Positions 47,101 to 59,004 are shown, counted from the stretch's first letter. The stretch: DNA of 64,000 nucleotides from Areca catechu (GCA_021397845.1 CM038042.1:36032418-36096417), one strand, 5' to 3'. Numbers and translations are program-made. Notes: generated by a model from the letters alone, not told the origin.

Positions 47101-48431
47101 TGATGCAGGATGAGTGGGTTAAGGATATGCATAAAGAAAATCAGATTAATGGATGCAATGATTTTTAGGTTTAATTATGGTTTGTTCCCGAAAAAGAGAT
47201 TAAGACAAGCTAGGATTTTTTCATGCAATGACTAAAATTACCTACCCGCAAAATAAAACTTATCAAAGTAATAAAAATTATGGATCCTAGGGCTAAGAAG
47301 CTCCTATTAAGGCATGCTCCAATCAATAATGCAGAAATAGAAGAGAATAGATGGATTTTTGTACCCGGCAATGATTTCTGGTTGATGTAGAAGGGGTCAC
47401 TCCACTCAGATTGGTGCTTGGATGACCGAGTCACTTTCTCATGGATCCGCTGGCTTTTAATTAGTTTGATTCGAGGGCAAGGAGGTCCTTTTCCAAGGCT
47501 TGCTTCACATGAGGGATCCTGCAAACACCACAAGTTAGATATGAAGAATATGGGAAAAATATGAAATAGTATGTAAAAGAAAGGATCTGATGGGAGAAGT
47601 GGCTGCAGGGGCTGGTGGCCTTGAAGAATATGGGGTGCCTGGGTTGAAGCTGGTGGCCTGGACTGAAGAGAGGATGCCGTGAGTGCTGTAGGGCTAGCAA
47701 CTAAGAGCTGGAAGGCTGGGATGATGGCGGATTAGGGTTTTGTGGAGGTGGTAGGGGGCGGCCAAGATGGGAAGAGAAGATGGGCATCCTAAGTTGTATG
47801 AAGTTTTGAGTGGGGCGGCTTAGCTTGATGGTAGAAGGCTAGGGCGGCTAGGGTTTGGGGCTTAGGATCCTAAAGTAGCTATTTGGGCCTCACACCCTCT
47901 CCCTTTTGGAGCGTCAATGCACAATGGCATGGAATTGGACAAGAAAAAATTTGGTTTCATTCATTCAAAATCAGCTATTACAAGAGGGGGAGGGGTGGGG
48001 TATTTATAGATTCACCCAGCCCTCTCCTTGTCAAAATTGGAGTACAAGTTTGTATCAAAGTAGAAGTACATGTCTTTATCAAAGTGGGAGTACAAAGTTG
48101 AATAAAATTAAAAGACTGGTCTCCTTGAAGAATTGTGCTGGCTGACTCCTTGTTGGACTGCATGACTCCTATTGAGCTTGGGCTGGATGGGGCGCCAACT
48201 GGAATGGGACTTGGGCTGGGGTGCCAGAGCATGAGGGCCTGGGAGTGGGGGCGCAAGCTACTTGGGCCTAGGGCACTAAGGCCTGGGGAGCTAGGGCTTG
48301 GGGTGCCAAAATCTAGGGCACCATGGGTTGGGATGCCATGGGCCTAGGGTGCTGGGTGCTAGTGGATCTTGGGTGCCTTCTCTTAGAGGCCTGGGGCACC
48401 ACTACTTCATGGGCTTGGGTGGCACGAGGGG
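47101..48431 (-). repeat. 5' LTR of H, main piece
   Basis: Plus-strand left end TGATGCAGG, continuing to the insertion of G. The remaining piece is 62796-63034. The TATA box on the minus strand is at 48002-48008. Total length is about 1.57 kb, like the B and K LTRs. No gene lies in it. Confidence 0.85.
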
Positions 48432-49147
48432 TGATGGGGACATTGCCCGCACGAATCTTAGAGCAACATAAATCTCAGAGCAGCACAAATCTTGGAGCAA
48501 CATGAATTTCGATGTATATGCAGTACTAGAAAAAATTAGTTTAGGATTTATCTTTATCATTTATTTTGAAATTTGATTTAGGGTTAGTTTGGTTAGGATT
48601 GAGTTATCTAGTATGGATTGGCCTTATCTTGTATTTGAATTTGAGCTATCCTTATCTTTATATCTTGTATTCAAATTCAAATGAGGGTTGGAAAGGTCTA
48701 TAAATACCACCCTCATTCCTTTATAAAAAAAAGGTGAATGAAAATGAGTTTTTAAAAAAGAGTGATTCTTTTCTTTTGCTTTGCATGGAGAGGGTGAGAG
48801 GCTCAACAATCGCTCCGTAAGGAGAGCATGAGAAGTGCAACCCCAGGACATGATGCGAGGTCATGTCTAGTTATCCCCTTCCTTGATTTCACCTTCTTTA
48901 CCGCTTTTATATCATTTGAGATTCACCCTAACGACTCCAAGTAACGAGGTGGGTGGGATGCCCTAGAGGTGAGAGGTCTCTTCGTGAGTCTGAGTCTCAA
49001 AGTTCATGAGAGTCCAGATTTTTCCTACCTTCCATCTTCATTGTTCCTTCACCACCTCCCTAAAAAAATCAAAAAAAATAGGATACCCTAATCTTCGGTG
49101 ACTTCTTAGCTCGTCGACGATCGTTTCCCTGATCCCGTCCCCTATCA
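48432..49147 (+). repeat. 5' LTR of G
   Basis: 716 bp, TGATGGGGAC to GTCCCCTATCA. It has about four tandem copies of an 18-bp unit (48450-48525), the TATA box in CTATAAATACC (48698-48708) and downstream phrases shared with LTR J. Confidence 0.9.
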
Positions 49148-49150
49148 ATT

Positions 49151-49162
49151 TGGTATTAGAGC
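49151..49162 (+). promoter_or_regulatory. Primer-binding site of G
   Basis: TGGTATTAGAGC, one transition from the initiator-Met complement TGGTATCAGAGC. Confidence 0.85.
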
Positions 49163-50479
49163 TAGAGGATTAGGGTATGTTTCATCCTCCAAGACCATCA
49201 ACATCGTCTTCCCTTCCAAAGCCCTCTCCCCAGTCGATCAACATCCCCCGCCGACCCTCTCTGCCTAGATCTAACCCCCCCTTTCCTTTGTTGTCTGAGA
49301 CATCGCTATTCCATCGCCAAATCGATGTTCTCACTGACAGTGCTCGCCGTCACTGGGTTCAAAACCTGTGCCATCATCTCCTCCAGATCCACCCGATTCC
49401 ACCAACACTACCCTGCTGATCAACACCCCTGCTGCCCTTCCGCCTCAGGCCAGAATCTACCAAAAAATTGGCCCCTACTGCCGTGACTCCTGCAACCACT
49501 GCCCAGCCAGATCGAGAGATCGAGATCTGGGAACCTTGGAGCAGGCGGTGGCAACAATCGCCCTCCTTAGAGCAGTCCATCTCCTCCCATCGCCGGCTGC
49601 TCAAGATCGCTGCCCTTAGTGCCATCTTCTACTTCTCCATCGTTTGAAGCAATACTTCCCTTCGATACCTGCCAGTCTCCTTCAACCAAGCGATCGGCGC
49701 CGCCACACCCTTCTTCACCGCCGTCTTCTTCCTGCTCATCACCTGCCACCACGAGTCCACTGCCATCTACCTCGCCCTCCTCTTTATTGTCCTCGGCAAC
49801 GTCCTCCCCAACAACAGCAAGCCCTTCTTCCACCTCTTTGACTTCCACGTCTGCATAGGCTCCACCACTGGCCGCATGCTCAAGTCCATCATCCAAGGTA
49901 TCCTTCTTACGTCCGACGACCGATCATGCATCATCCATGACCAAGACCTTCCCACTTTACTCCCCATGGCCAGGCCGTCGACAATGCCAAACTCCCCCAG
50001 ATTCAGTCCCAATTCCACATTCTCATCATCAGATCCAAGGGAGAAGATCGATCTCGGTCGAACCCCTTCCTCCTCTCCATGCATCTTTGCCGCTCTGTCC
50101 GTGCTGATGTCCCATGCAGCCAACCGTCGAACGTCCCGCCCTTTCCCAACAATGGATCTTTCGAGGGTGCTGGTGAAGTCCACCAGATTTCCTCACCCAA
50201 AGTCAGTCCCGATTCCACCTAGCATCGGACTGGGAGAAGAAAGTCCATGCACGAACGTGAATGCACCACACATTCGTCAAAGCAGTTGCCCCCTGTTGCC
50301 GACTTCAATGTAGCACGATCCTCAAAGCATTACAAAGTTGCATGATTTTCAATACTGCATGATTCTTAAAGTTGCACAGATCTCAGAGCAGAGCCCCTTT
50401 GATTTGAGTGGATTCGGTTTTACCAAAGTCCCTGCTAACCCTGACTCGATAGAGTCGAGTTCTGCCCATCTCAGGGGAA
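49163..50479 (+). other. GC-rich interior of element G
   Basis: About 1.3 kb, much richer in C and G than the surroundings. Short frames exist on both strands (49177-49419, 49619-49858, 49876-50313 forward; 49567-49896 and 49767-50183 reverse) but no domain is recognisable, and forward coding-like sequence moves between frames. It may be a decayed gag or a captured gene piece. Near 50308-50395 it repeats motifs like GCATGATT and GCACAGATCTCAGAGCAG that resemble the LTR tandem unit. Confidence 0.6.
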
Positions 50480-50712
50480 TGATAGGGACATCACCTACAC
50501 GAATCTTGGAGCAGCATGAATCTCGAAGCAGCATGAATCTCGAAGTATCATGAATCTCGAAGCAGCATGAATCTCGGAGCAGCACGAATCCTGGAGTAGC
50601 ATGAATTTCGATGCATATCCAGTACCAAAATAAATTAGTTTAGGATTTATCTTTATCAAATATTTTAAAATTTGATTTAGGATTAGTTTGGTTAGGATTG
50701 AGTTATCTAGTA
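50480..50712 (+). repeat. 3' LTR of G, first piece
   Basis: TGATAGGGACATCACC start, then tandem units (50500-50605), then TTAGTTTAGGATT. Interrupted by solo LTR S3 at TAGTA (50708-50712) and resumed at 62256. Confidence 0.9.
50500..50605 (+). repeat. 18-bp tandem repeat in G LTR
   Basis: About six copies of GAAGCAGCATGAATCTCG with small changes. The 5' LTR has about four and LTR J one, so copy number varies between LTRs of one family. Confidence 0.88.
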
Positions 50713-51452
50713 TGATGTGTGACTAACTAGATGCGAAGATGAGATGGATGATGCAAATGATTTTTTTTTTTGTGATTTCTAGGTTTTTTAATGGGGTTAA
50801 GGATTCTCGAAGACAAGCAAGAGCAGATCTAGGGTTTCTATAACAATAAGAACTTCTAGCAAGCAAATAAGTCCCTAAACAAAGATAAGAAGAGGACCCC
50901 ATGATTGAGAAACCCCATAGGACTTAGCTCTTTGATCAATACCAACTTAGGAGTTTAGGGTTGCAAACCTTGTAAAACTCTGATGCGCCCGATGTCGAGT
51001 TCACATGCTCTAGCGGATGCAGCCTGGAGGATCAAGCCTTCAACCCTGTGAATGCGCCGGCTTTTCATCCAAAGGTTGCGAAGGCAAGGGAGACCGACTC
51101 TGTGTCCGTGGCACCTGGAGGACTTGTGAGCAATCAAGAGAAAGGTTAGGAGTCAACAAGAAGCAAGAAGAAATGAGGGAGCAAAGGTTGAAAATGGTGG
51201 TGATGGGGGATCTTCTTGCTAGGCGCCCAGATGGATCATCCAGATGGCATCTGAACTCGAAGATGGAAGATGGCTTGCACGGAAGAGATGGTAACTTAGG
51301 GCCTCACACCTCTCGATGCCTGAAGGTGAAGGTGCTCCCTCACGGAGATCGGCGTTCTAAGAACGAAGGCAATAAGCTAGAAGAATAGCACCCAAACTCT
51401 TTTTTGTTCATTTCATCAAAATTAGCCATACAAAGGAGGGGTAAGGCATTTT

Positions 51453-53817
51453 TGTAGGGTTCGGTGGCAAGGCGGAAACATAGATTTCAAAATTTTTATC
51501 TTCATGAAATCTTCACCAAACCCTTAATCCAAGATCCCCTTAAAAGAATTAAAACATATAACATGTATATATAAGATTTAAACTCATATTAAAGTACTAA
51601 CCTGTATTGCTAAAATCCAAACTTTAAATCTCCACCAGGTGCCCAAATGTTCACCCTCCAATGGTGATCCACACAGAAAAAGATGAAGACTACAATTTCT
51701 TGTTCTTGGCTCCTCTTCTTGAATTCTTTTTCAAGAATTCAATTCTTGGACTTTTAGGCTGAAATTTTCTTTCTTGAAAATTTCTTTTCTTCCTTCTTTC
51801 CTCTTCTTGAATTCTTTTCTTGAATTCCTTTTCTTGAATTGAATTGGAAGAAGAAATTAAGACAAGTAAAGTCTTAATTCATGAAAGAAAAGAAGAAGAA
51901 CAGACCCTTCCTTTTCCCTTTCCTTTACCGTTCAAGACCTTCCTCTTATTCTTGTTTAGGGTCAGAGTTTCGACAGAGATTATCTCTGTAAAGGAAACAA
52001 TACCCAACAAGCATAAAGGGAAGGAGTATTCCGGAGAGCAGGAGAGGAATATGATCTCTGTATTTGATTATTTAAAAAAAAACCCCCGAGAATCCAAACC
52101 CTTTTATAGATTTCAGAGGGGCATTTTCTCAAAACATCGCAACCCTCTGAAACTCCAGGAATTACGATCCCTCATTCCTCACGCGTCCCCTCAACCAAAA
52201 ATTATGATTCTCCAATTTAATTTTCATTTTTTCGACGAGGAGGACTCTCGAAAAAACTTCAGGAAGAATCACGACTTTTGAAGATGGACTTAAGACCGAA
52301 AAACGACGGATCTTTTTCCTTAATTTTTCTGGCCATCAGATCCAGATTCAAGGATGTCAAACAAGGATCCAAATCGCCCCCTTTTCTTGATTTTTCTTCG
52401 ATGGAATTTCCTTCCGGAGTCCACACATGCGTGAAGAGGAGTCCACACGCGCGTGGACTCTTCTTCTTGGCGCGCGCGGGTGAGGAAGGGTGTGGGTGGC
52501 TTGGAGAGAGAGTCTCATTGCACTTGATTCACTTGGGTTTAGCCATGGGTTAGTCCAATGTCCTAAAATTTAAATTAGACCTTAATCTGGTTCAATTAGA
52601 ACCCAATTAAGCCCAATTCGGAACCAAATTCGAATCTGATTCGAATAGAAATTGGGTCTGCAACACATGCTAGTGTGTTTATCCTGCAAACATGATTTAA
52701 TTTCAAATTAAATCCTTCATCAATTCTCTTTTGTGTGTGACCCATTGGGTTCCACACCTAGCCAGCAGTAGGTCCGAGTGCTATTTAACTTAATTCGGTT
52801 AGATCTCATCTAAGCCGATTTAGGTCAACTCAAACTAGCTCGACTCGGTCAATTAGAATCTAATTCTAATTAACTGATTTGAATTACTATAATTCAATCA
52901 TATACCTATAAGACAAGATTGACGTCTAGCAATGTATCATGTCTACCCGGAAGATGTGGAATTTTGATAGAATTACCAAAATACCCTTTAGTGGTGAGTT
53001 ACCGGGCAATTCAGTCCTTTGATCAACTTGCATCCCGAATATGATTATGAATATGGATACTTGTCAAATCCAATTTCATATTCATCCCTAGCTCAATCTT
53101 TATAATGATGATTCATTAATGAACCATTAGAAATTAACTCTAATGTTCATACTTTGATCAAAGATTTCCTGAATCCATCATTTGATCGAAATTAGTTGAA
53201 TGCAATTCCCTCTTACTAGGGATGATCAATTCCTTGTTGACCTACTCACAACCTCCATATACAATCCACCATACCCAGTATCACCTTGTGCATGACTCAG
53301 TGCCGTGATTGATTGCGAACCAAAGTATGGATTCATATATATAAGGTACCATGGTAGTCTCAGGTCAAAGGACCACATGCATTACTCCCACTATGAGAAT
53401 TATCTATTGACAAACAGATAAAGTTCCATTAGATATTCTCAATCTGGATCAATTCAGTGAACTCATTCTCTAATGAACACTCACATCCTAGTATTAGTGT
53501 CAAACACAAGTGACTGTGAGATCAGTCACCCTCATCACAAAGCATATATAGGATGTGCTGGTCTTGCTGGAAACATTGATCCCCAACTCAATGTCCCATC
53601 GACCAGGAATATTTTAGATTAGGGTTTTAAGGCTTTAGGTCTCACTGGTATGATCTCATCAAACCCTAGAACCATAGCCCTAATCTATGGGGTTCATCAT
53701 ATAATCATAAAGACACAGCATATGATGAAAATAATGCGTTTATTATAATAATGTCAATTCATTGATTTTGGGATCGAAATACAATATTTCAATTGGCTTT
53801 CAGGGCACAATCTTTCA
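51453..53817 (-). repeat. 3' LTR of copia D
   Basis: Minus strand TGAAAGATTG to ACCCTACA. The TATA box (TATAAAA) is at 52102-52108. An inverted repeat of 14 bp with one mismatch is at 52433-52466. Confidence 0.95.
52433..52466. repeat. Strong inverted repeat in D LTR
   Basis: GAAGAGGAGTCCAC and GTGGACTCTTCTTC around ACGCGC. The other LTR has the same repeat at 59990-60023 with loop ACGCGA. It lies about 330 bp upstream of the TATA box. Confidence 0.9.
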
Positions 53818-53884
53818 ATCTCCCACTTGCACTAAAGCCAAATGCCTTTAAATCTTAACCCCATACAATCAAGGTGGCGATCAA

Positions 53885-54389
53885 ACTCTCGCTGTGATAG
53901 AGCCTAAGTGAACAGGTCTGCTATGTTGTTCTTCGTTTCTACCCTTTTAATGCAAACTTCTTGTCTTTCGACAATCTCTCGAACGAGATGGAAGCGTCTC
54001 AGAATATGCTTTGATTTGTGATGAGCTCTTGGTTCCTTTGCTTGAGCAACAGCCCCAGTATTATCACAGTAAAGTGATACTGGACCTTCAATCTCAGGAA
54101 CTACGCCTAACTCTGATATGAACTTCTTCATCTAGACAGCTTCCTTGGCAGCTTCACTAACAGCAATGTACTCTGCCTCAGTTGTTGAGTCAGCTATAGT
54201 TTGCTGTTTAGAACTCTTCCAGCTTACAGCTCCTCCATTTAGGGTAAAAACATACCCAGATATAGATTTGCTGTCATCTGGATCTGATTGAAAACTAGAA
54301 TCTGAATAAGCTTCTAGTTTAAGATCAGATCCTCCGTATATTAGAAAAATATCCTTAGTTCTTCTTAAGTACTTAAGAATATTTTTCAC
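53885..54389 (-). pseudogene. Copia D RNase H
   Basis: Readable in two open pieces split by a stop near 54132. Shows LEAYSDSSFQSDPDDSKS, STTEAEYIAVSEAAKEAV, then YCDNTGAVAQAKEPRAHHKS and KRVETKNNIADLFT. An early stop follows at about 53901. The polypurine tract GCAAGTGGGAG is at 53821-53831 on the minus strand. RNase H would remove element RNA during reverse transcription. Confidence 0.92.
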
Positions 54390-55475
54390 AGCCTTCCAAT
54401 GATCCTCTCCTGGATCACCTGAAACCTGCTGGCTATACCTAAGGCATATGCCACATCAGGCCTAGTACATAATATAGCATACATAATAGACCCTACTGCC
54501 GAAGTATAAGGTATAGAATTCATTCTATTTCTTTCTTCAGGTGTCTTAGGAGACATCTTTTTAGAAAGATGTATGCCATGACCAATAGGTAAGTAACCTC
54601 TTTTACTTTCCTCCATGCTAAATCTTTTTAGCACTTGGTCAATGTACCTAGACTGGGATAAACCTAGCATCCTCCTAGATCTATTTCTATATATCTTGAT
54701 GCCTAGTATATAAGATGCTTCTCCCAAGTCTTTCATGGAAAACTGTTTAGATAACCATACCTTGACTGATTGTAATATTGGGATATCATTCCCAATGAGG
54801 AGTATGTCATCTACATACAGAACCAAGAAAACTATGGCACTCCCGCTAGTCTTCTTGTACACACAAGGTTCATCCTCATTTTTGATAAAGTCAAATTTTT
54901 TGACTGTCTTATCAAATCGGATGTTCCAACTCCTAGATGCTTGCTTTAATCCATAAATAGATTTCTTCAGCCTACATACTTGATTAGGTTTAGTCTCCAA
55001 GACAAAACCTTCTGGCTGTGACATATAAACCTCTTCCTCAAGGAAACCATTGAGGAATGCGATTTTCACATCCATCTGCCAGATTTCATAATCATGATAT
55101 GCTGCTATAGCAAGCATGATCCGAATAGATTTGAGCATGGCAACAGGAGAAAATGTTTCATCATAATCTATTCCCTGTTTTGTCTGAAACCCTTAGCCAC
55201 TAATCTGGCTTTATAAGTTTCACTTGGCCATCTATCCCAATCTTTTTCTTATAGACCCATTTGCATCCAATAGGGTTAACACCCTCTGGTGCATCAACCA
55301 AAGTCCAGACTTGGTTGACATACATGGAGTCCATATCGGATCTCATGGCTTCCAGCCATCTGTCTGAGTCACTACTCATGATAGCATCCGTATATGTTAA
55401 AGGCTCATCATTATCAATGATTCGGGCTTTATTATTTTCAATAATGAACCCATACCTCTCAGGTGCATGTCGCAC
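54386..55475 (-). pseudogene. Copia D reverse transcriptase, 250 residues open
   Basis: The open piece 55138-54386 contains WQMDVKIAFLNG (first Asp at residue 23), YGLKQASRSWN, YVDD at residues 108-111 (54806-54817) and KDLGEASYILGIKIYRNRSRRMLG. The N-terminal part at 55475-55200 (GCKWVYKKKIGIDGQ) is separated by a frame break near 55190. The frame also shifts into RNase H near 54389. The catalytic aspartates are all present, so only the breaks inactivate it. Confidence 0.95.
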
Positions 55476-55479
55476 CCTA

Positions 55480-56627
55480 TCAGACCTGCGGATAGGAGTG
55501 GTGTGTTCAGGTTCTATACTAACTATGTTATGATTTGGTTCAGATGTATCTACTTGTTGAACTTCTTCAAGTCAATATTTCTCCCACTGCCCTTTTGTAG
55601 GATGAACTCTTTCTCCATAAAAGTGGCATGCCTACTGACTAAAACCTTTTGTTCAGTAGGGTGGTAGAATAGATATCCTATACTATCTTTAGGATATCCA
55701 ACAAATAGACACTTTTCTGCTCTAACATCAAGCTTATGTCCAAAATTTCTTTTGACATAGGCTGGACATCCCCATATCTTAAGATACTTAAGATTGGGTT
55801 TCTTTCCCCTCCATAACTCATATGGAGTGCTAGATACAGATTTGGATGGTACTCTATTTAAAATATTAGCCACTGTTTCCAAGGCATATCCCTAGAAAGA
55901 AACAGGTAAGTCTGTGAAGCACATCATGGACCGTACCATATCTAATAAAGTATGATTTCTCCTTTCACAACACCATTTAATTGTGGTGTGTAAGGAGGAG
56001 TCCATTCAGAGATGATTCCCTTTCTTTAAGGTGATCAAGAAACTCGGTGGATAAGTATTCACCTCCTCTATCTGATCGAAGGATCTTAATACTTTTTCTC
56101 ATTTGTTTTTCTACCATACTTTGATACTCTAAAAATTTTTCAAAAGCTTCGGACTTATGTTTCATTAGATACACTAATCCGTACCTTGAAAAATCATCAG
56201 TGAATGTGATGAAATATGAGTATCAACCCTTGGCCTGAGTTGTCATAGGTCCACATACATCAGTGTGTATGAGTCCTAATAACTCAGTTGTCCTTTCATT
56301 ATGTCCACTAAATGGAGTCTTGGTCATTTTACCCATGAGACATGATTCACAAGTTCCTAATGATTCATAGTCATAAGGATTAAGGAATTTTTTCTTGTAT
56401 AACTTGTTAATCCTTTGCTCACTAATATGTCCAAGACGATAGTGCCAAAGTAAAGTATTGTTTACTTCATCTCTTTTTCGTTTATTACTAACATGTAGTA
56501 TATTGTCATCAGAAGATAGAGTTAAGAGACCATTGCAAAATATGCCATTAAATATTATTTCATTAGAAAAACTGATTGAGCATCCACTACTCATTACATT
56601 CATAATATATCCTTGTTTAAGTAACAA
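55480..56627 (-). pseudogene. Copia D integrase
   Basis: The zinc motif LWHYRLGHI with CESCLMGK lies in 56627-56223, with the first Asp in IHTDVCGP. The second is in RSDRGGEYLS (near 56070). The Glu region (around 55955-55985) carries a frameshift. The tail ANILNRVPSKSV, WGCPAYVK and CLFVGYPKD is open at 55882-55550. Breaks lie at about 56220, 55990 and 55890. Confidence 0.92.
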
Positions 56628-56646
56628 GGGTACAGATATGATGTTT

Positions 56647-57003
56647 CTAATGATTCTGGCATAAAATAATATTTTTTAACTCTAAAATCTTCCCAGAAGG
56701 TAGCTTCAATATATAAGTCCCTACAGCTTCTGCTTGGATGGAATCTCCTCCAGCACCGTAGAGCTCGAAGTCGCCTTCCTTCAAAACTCTAATGTTCTGT
56801 AGTCCCTGTAATGATTTGTAGATATGATGACCACAAGCAGTATCCAATACCCAAGAGTTTGAATTATAAGAGTCTAATGACAAAATTGTATGTATCTCAT
56901 ACATACCTTTTGGTGCATCACTAGCACCAGGCTTCACACTTGCAAGGTAAACCTTGCAGTTTCTTTTCCAGTGACCCGGCTTGCCACAATGAAAGTAGGT
57001 CAT
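56647..57003 (-). pseudogene. Copia D zinc knuckle and protease
   Basis: Open after the gag stop. The knuckle reads YFHCGKPGHWKRNC: the first Cys of CX2CX4HX4C is Tyr. The protease shows WVLDTACGHHIYKSLQGL, with DTA at the catalytic Asp as in copia C, so this variant may be a subfamily trait. The GDSIQAEAVGTYIL stretch follows. Confidence 0.9.
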
Positions 57004-57726
57004 TTATCCGGAGGCCTTCTTTCCTTTCTTTTTCTTGATGCCCCCTTTTGGGTTCAACCTTCTCTTGGAACCCTTTTTTCCTATTTTCTTCTTGTTTACA
57101 CCATCCACAAGAAGAAGTGGAGCCTTATTTTTCTTTAAATGGCTCTCTGCTGTTTTTAACATATTCAACATCTCAGGCAAGGAAGTGTTAAGTTTGTTCA
57201 TATGATAATTAAGAACAAACTGTGAAAATGACTCTGGGAGTGACTGCAGGATTAAATCCTGATTCAACTCCCCATCCATAACAAAACCCAATTGATCCAA
57301 TCGGGTGATTAGGTCAATAACCTTTAATACATGGTCTTGTACGAATGTACCTTCTGTCATCCTTGCACGGAATAACTGCTTAGATATTTCATATCTTGCA
57401 TTTCGACTATGTTCTCCATAAAGTTCTTTTAGATTGAGCAATATGGAGTTTGTGTCCATGCTTTCATGTTGCCTCTGTAACTCATTGGTCATAGAGGCAA
57501 GCATTATACACTTGACAGTAAGTGAGTCATTTTGCCACATGTTATATGTAGTCTTATCCTCTTGCGAGGCATCTTCCCCTAATGGTTCCAAGGTTGGGGT
57601 ATCAAGAATATAAGAAATTCTTTCTTGGCTGAGTACTATCTTCAGGTTTCTCAACCAATCAATATAGTTTGGTCCAGTCAATTTATTTGCATCAAGAATG
57701 CTACGGAATGAGAGTGAAGAGGCCAT
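57004..57726 (-). pseudogene. Copia D gag, 240 residues uninterrupted
   Basis: ATG at 57724-57726. MASSLSFRSILDANKLTGPN starts a UBN2-type Gag with SYILD, VKCIMLASMTNELQRQHE, LKELYGEHSRNARYEISKQL and LQSLPESFSQFVLNYHMNK, ending in a Lys-rich tail. The frame stops at TAA just before the zinc knuckle. It is about 85 residues shorter than a Gag with its knuckle. The start is supported by alignment with copia C (MASNLSLR). This is the longest intact Gag open frame in the window. Confidence 0.93.
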
Positions 57727-57910
57727 TTAATCTATATTAACAAAGAACATTACATAAGCAAACAACCAATGTTGACAAAACATAATTAAATTAGGACTTT
57801 AACTTAATTATGTCTCCCACTATTTTATCAAGCATCATAACCCTCCATATGATGATCGAGAAAACCCTAATTGATTCTCTTAGTGGGGTTGAGATCCTAA
57901 TTCCTTACAA

Positions 57911-58236
57911 AAGACCTTGTGTGTACACAACAAATCTTATATAAGTTCAAAGGTAGGAAAACTCTTTCCAATTGTAACTCATACAATTCTCAACTTATCT
58001 TGGCCTCTAAAATATTAATAGCCTTATGTGTATACAACAAACTATAATATTTTAGTTACGTTAGACCCTTCATTGCTATATAGTCATGATATTAATTATA
58101 ATACCCTTGTGTGTACACAACAAAGTATTATATTAAATCATGCCATAAACATCAAATGTACCAAGCCAAAATTATGTTAGTCACCATAAAAGGCCTTGTG
58201 TGTACACAACAAACCTAATATGGATCATAACATAAT
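57911..58236 (-). ncRNA. Array of four variable-stem hairpins in copia D leader
   Basis: Sense strand is minus. The cap TTTGTTGTGTACACACAAGG lies at 58194-58213, 58105-58124, 58022-58041 (three transitions) and 57915-57934. Stems, given on the plus strand: ATTATGTTA/TAACATAAT (58171-58179, 58228-58236), TTAATTATAATAC/GTATTATATTAA (58092-58104, 58125-58136), TAAAATATTAATAG/CTATAATATTTTA (58008-58021, 58042-58054) and AAGA/TCTT (57911-57914, 57935-57938). Each corresponds in order to a hairpin of copia C, with different stem sequence but kept pairing. Confidence 0.8.
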
Positions 58237-58554
58237 AATGACTTGGCATGAAGGAAGGCCACATGTAGTGAATATTACACTAAGCATATCAATCAATAAT
58301 TAAGTTAATCTTATCAGCCAGGTAAGTGGGAGAGTGGTGGGAGTCCCCCTGTTGCTTTCCTTAGATACCAATAAGAATTAGCCAGGTTAGTCAACGGAAC
58401 TAATTAAAAACTACATCCTCTTTACCGATCATGAACCACTTTTCCTAGACATCGAATGATAAACTAATCATATTGATTATTTTTTCTTTTGGTATATGAC
58501 ACTACAACTTAATATGTTTTTAAAGAGGGCTTTATTAAAACAAAGCACATTCTT

Positions 58555-58916
58555 TATATTACCTAGCAAATATGTGCCATAGTGTGCCATCATACTAGGA
58601 CAACCATTTACCACATAATGGATCCACCATTATGCCAGGGCAACCTTATTTCAGTATGATGACTAGAAGGCTAAACATATCTCTATACTAAGGTTTAAGT
58701 GAAAACCTTAATTAGTGGCATACATCAAACATATATGCATAATTAACACAAATATGTGATTAGTGTGTCATCATACTAGGACAACCATTTATCACATAAT
58801 GGATCCACCATTATGCCAGGGCAACCTTATTTCAGTATGATGACTAGATGTCTAAACATATCTCTACAACAATTAGGGTTTGAGTGAAAACCCTAATTGG
58901 TGACATTACATCAAAC
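58555..58916 (-). repeat. 181-bp tandem duplication in copia D leader
   Basis: The block with CATCATACTAGGACAACC and CCAGGGCAACCTTATTTCAG occurs twice, offset 181 bp (for example 58588 and 58769). Copia C has one degenerate copy near 28650-28725. Each unit can fold through CATAATGG/CCATTATG arms. Confidence 0.88.
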
Positions 58917-58991
58917 ATATACAATATCATATGTTACTTATATACATATGCATCTAAAAATCAGCATATATATTTTAATCTTAATAAGGAG

Positions 58992-59003
58992 GCTCTGATA
59001 CCA
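58992..59003 (-). promoter_or_regulatory. Primer-binding site of copia D
   Basis: Minus strand TGGTATCAGAGC one base from the LTR end. Confidence 0.92.
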
Positions 59004-59004
59004 C

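Larger units (their letters stand above)
57727..58991 (-). other. Untranslated leader of copia D
   Basis: About 1.27 kb, non-coding. It has four capped stem-loops (57911-58236) and a 181-bp tandem duplication (about 58555-58916). On the minus strand a TGTTCTTTGTTAATATAG tract stands seven bases before the ATG. Confidence 0.88.

Noticed and set aside
49374..50313. Possible host gene in element G
   Set aside because: Coding-like sequence changes frame repeatedly and no domain is recognised. Kept only as a region of unusual composition.
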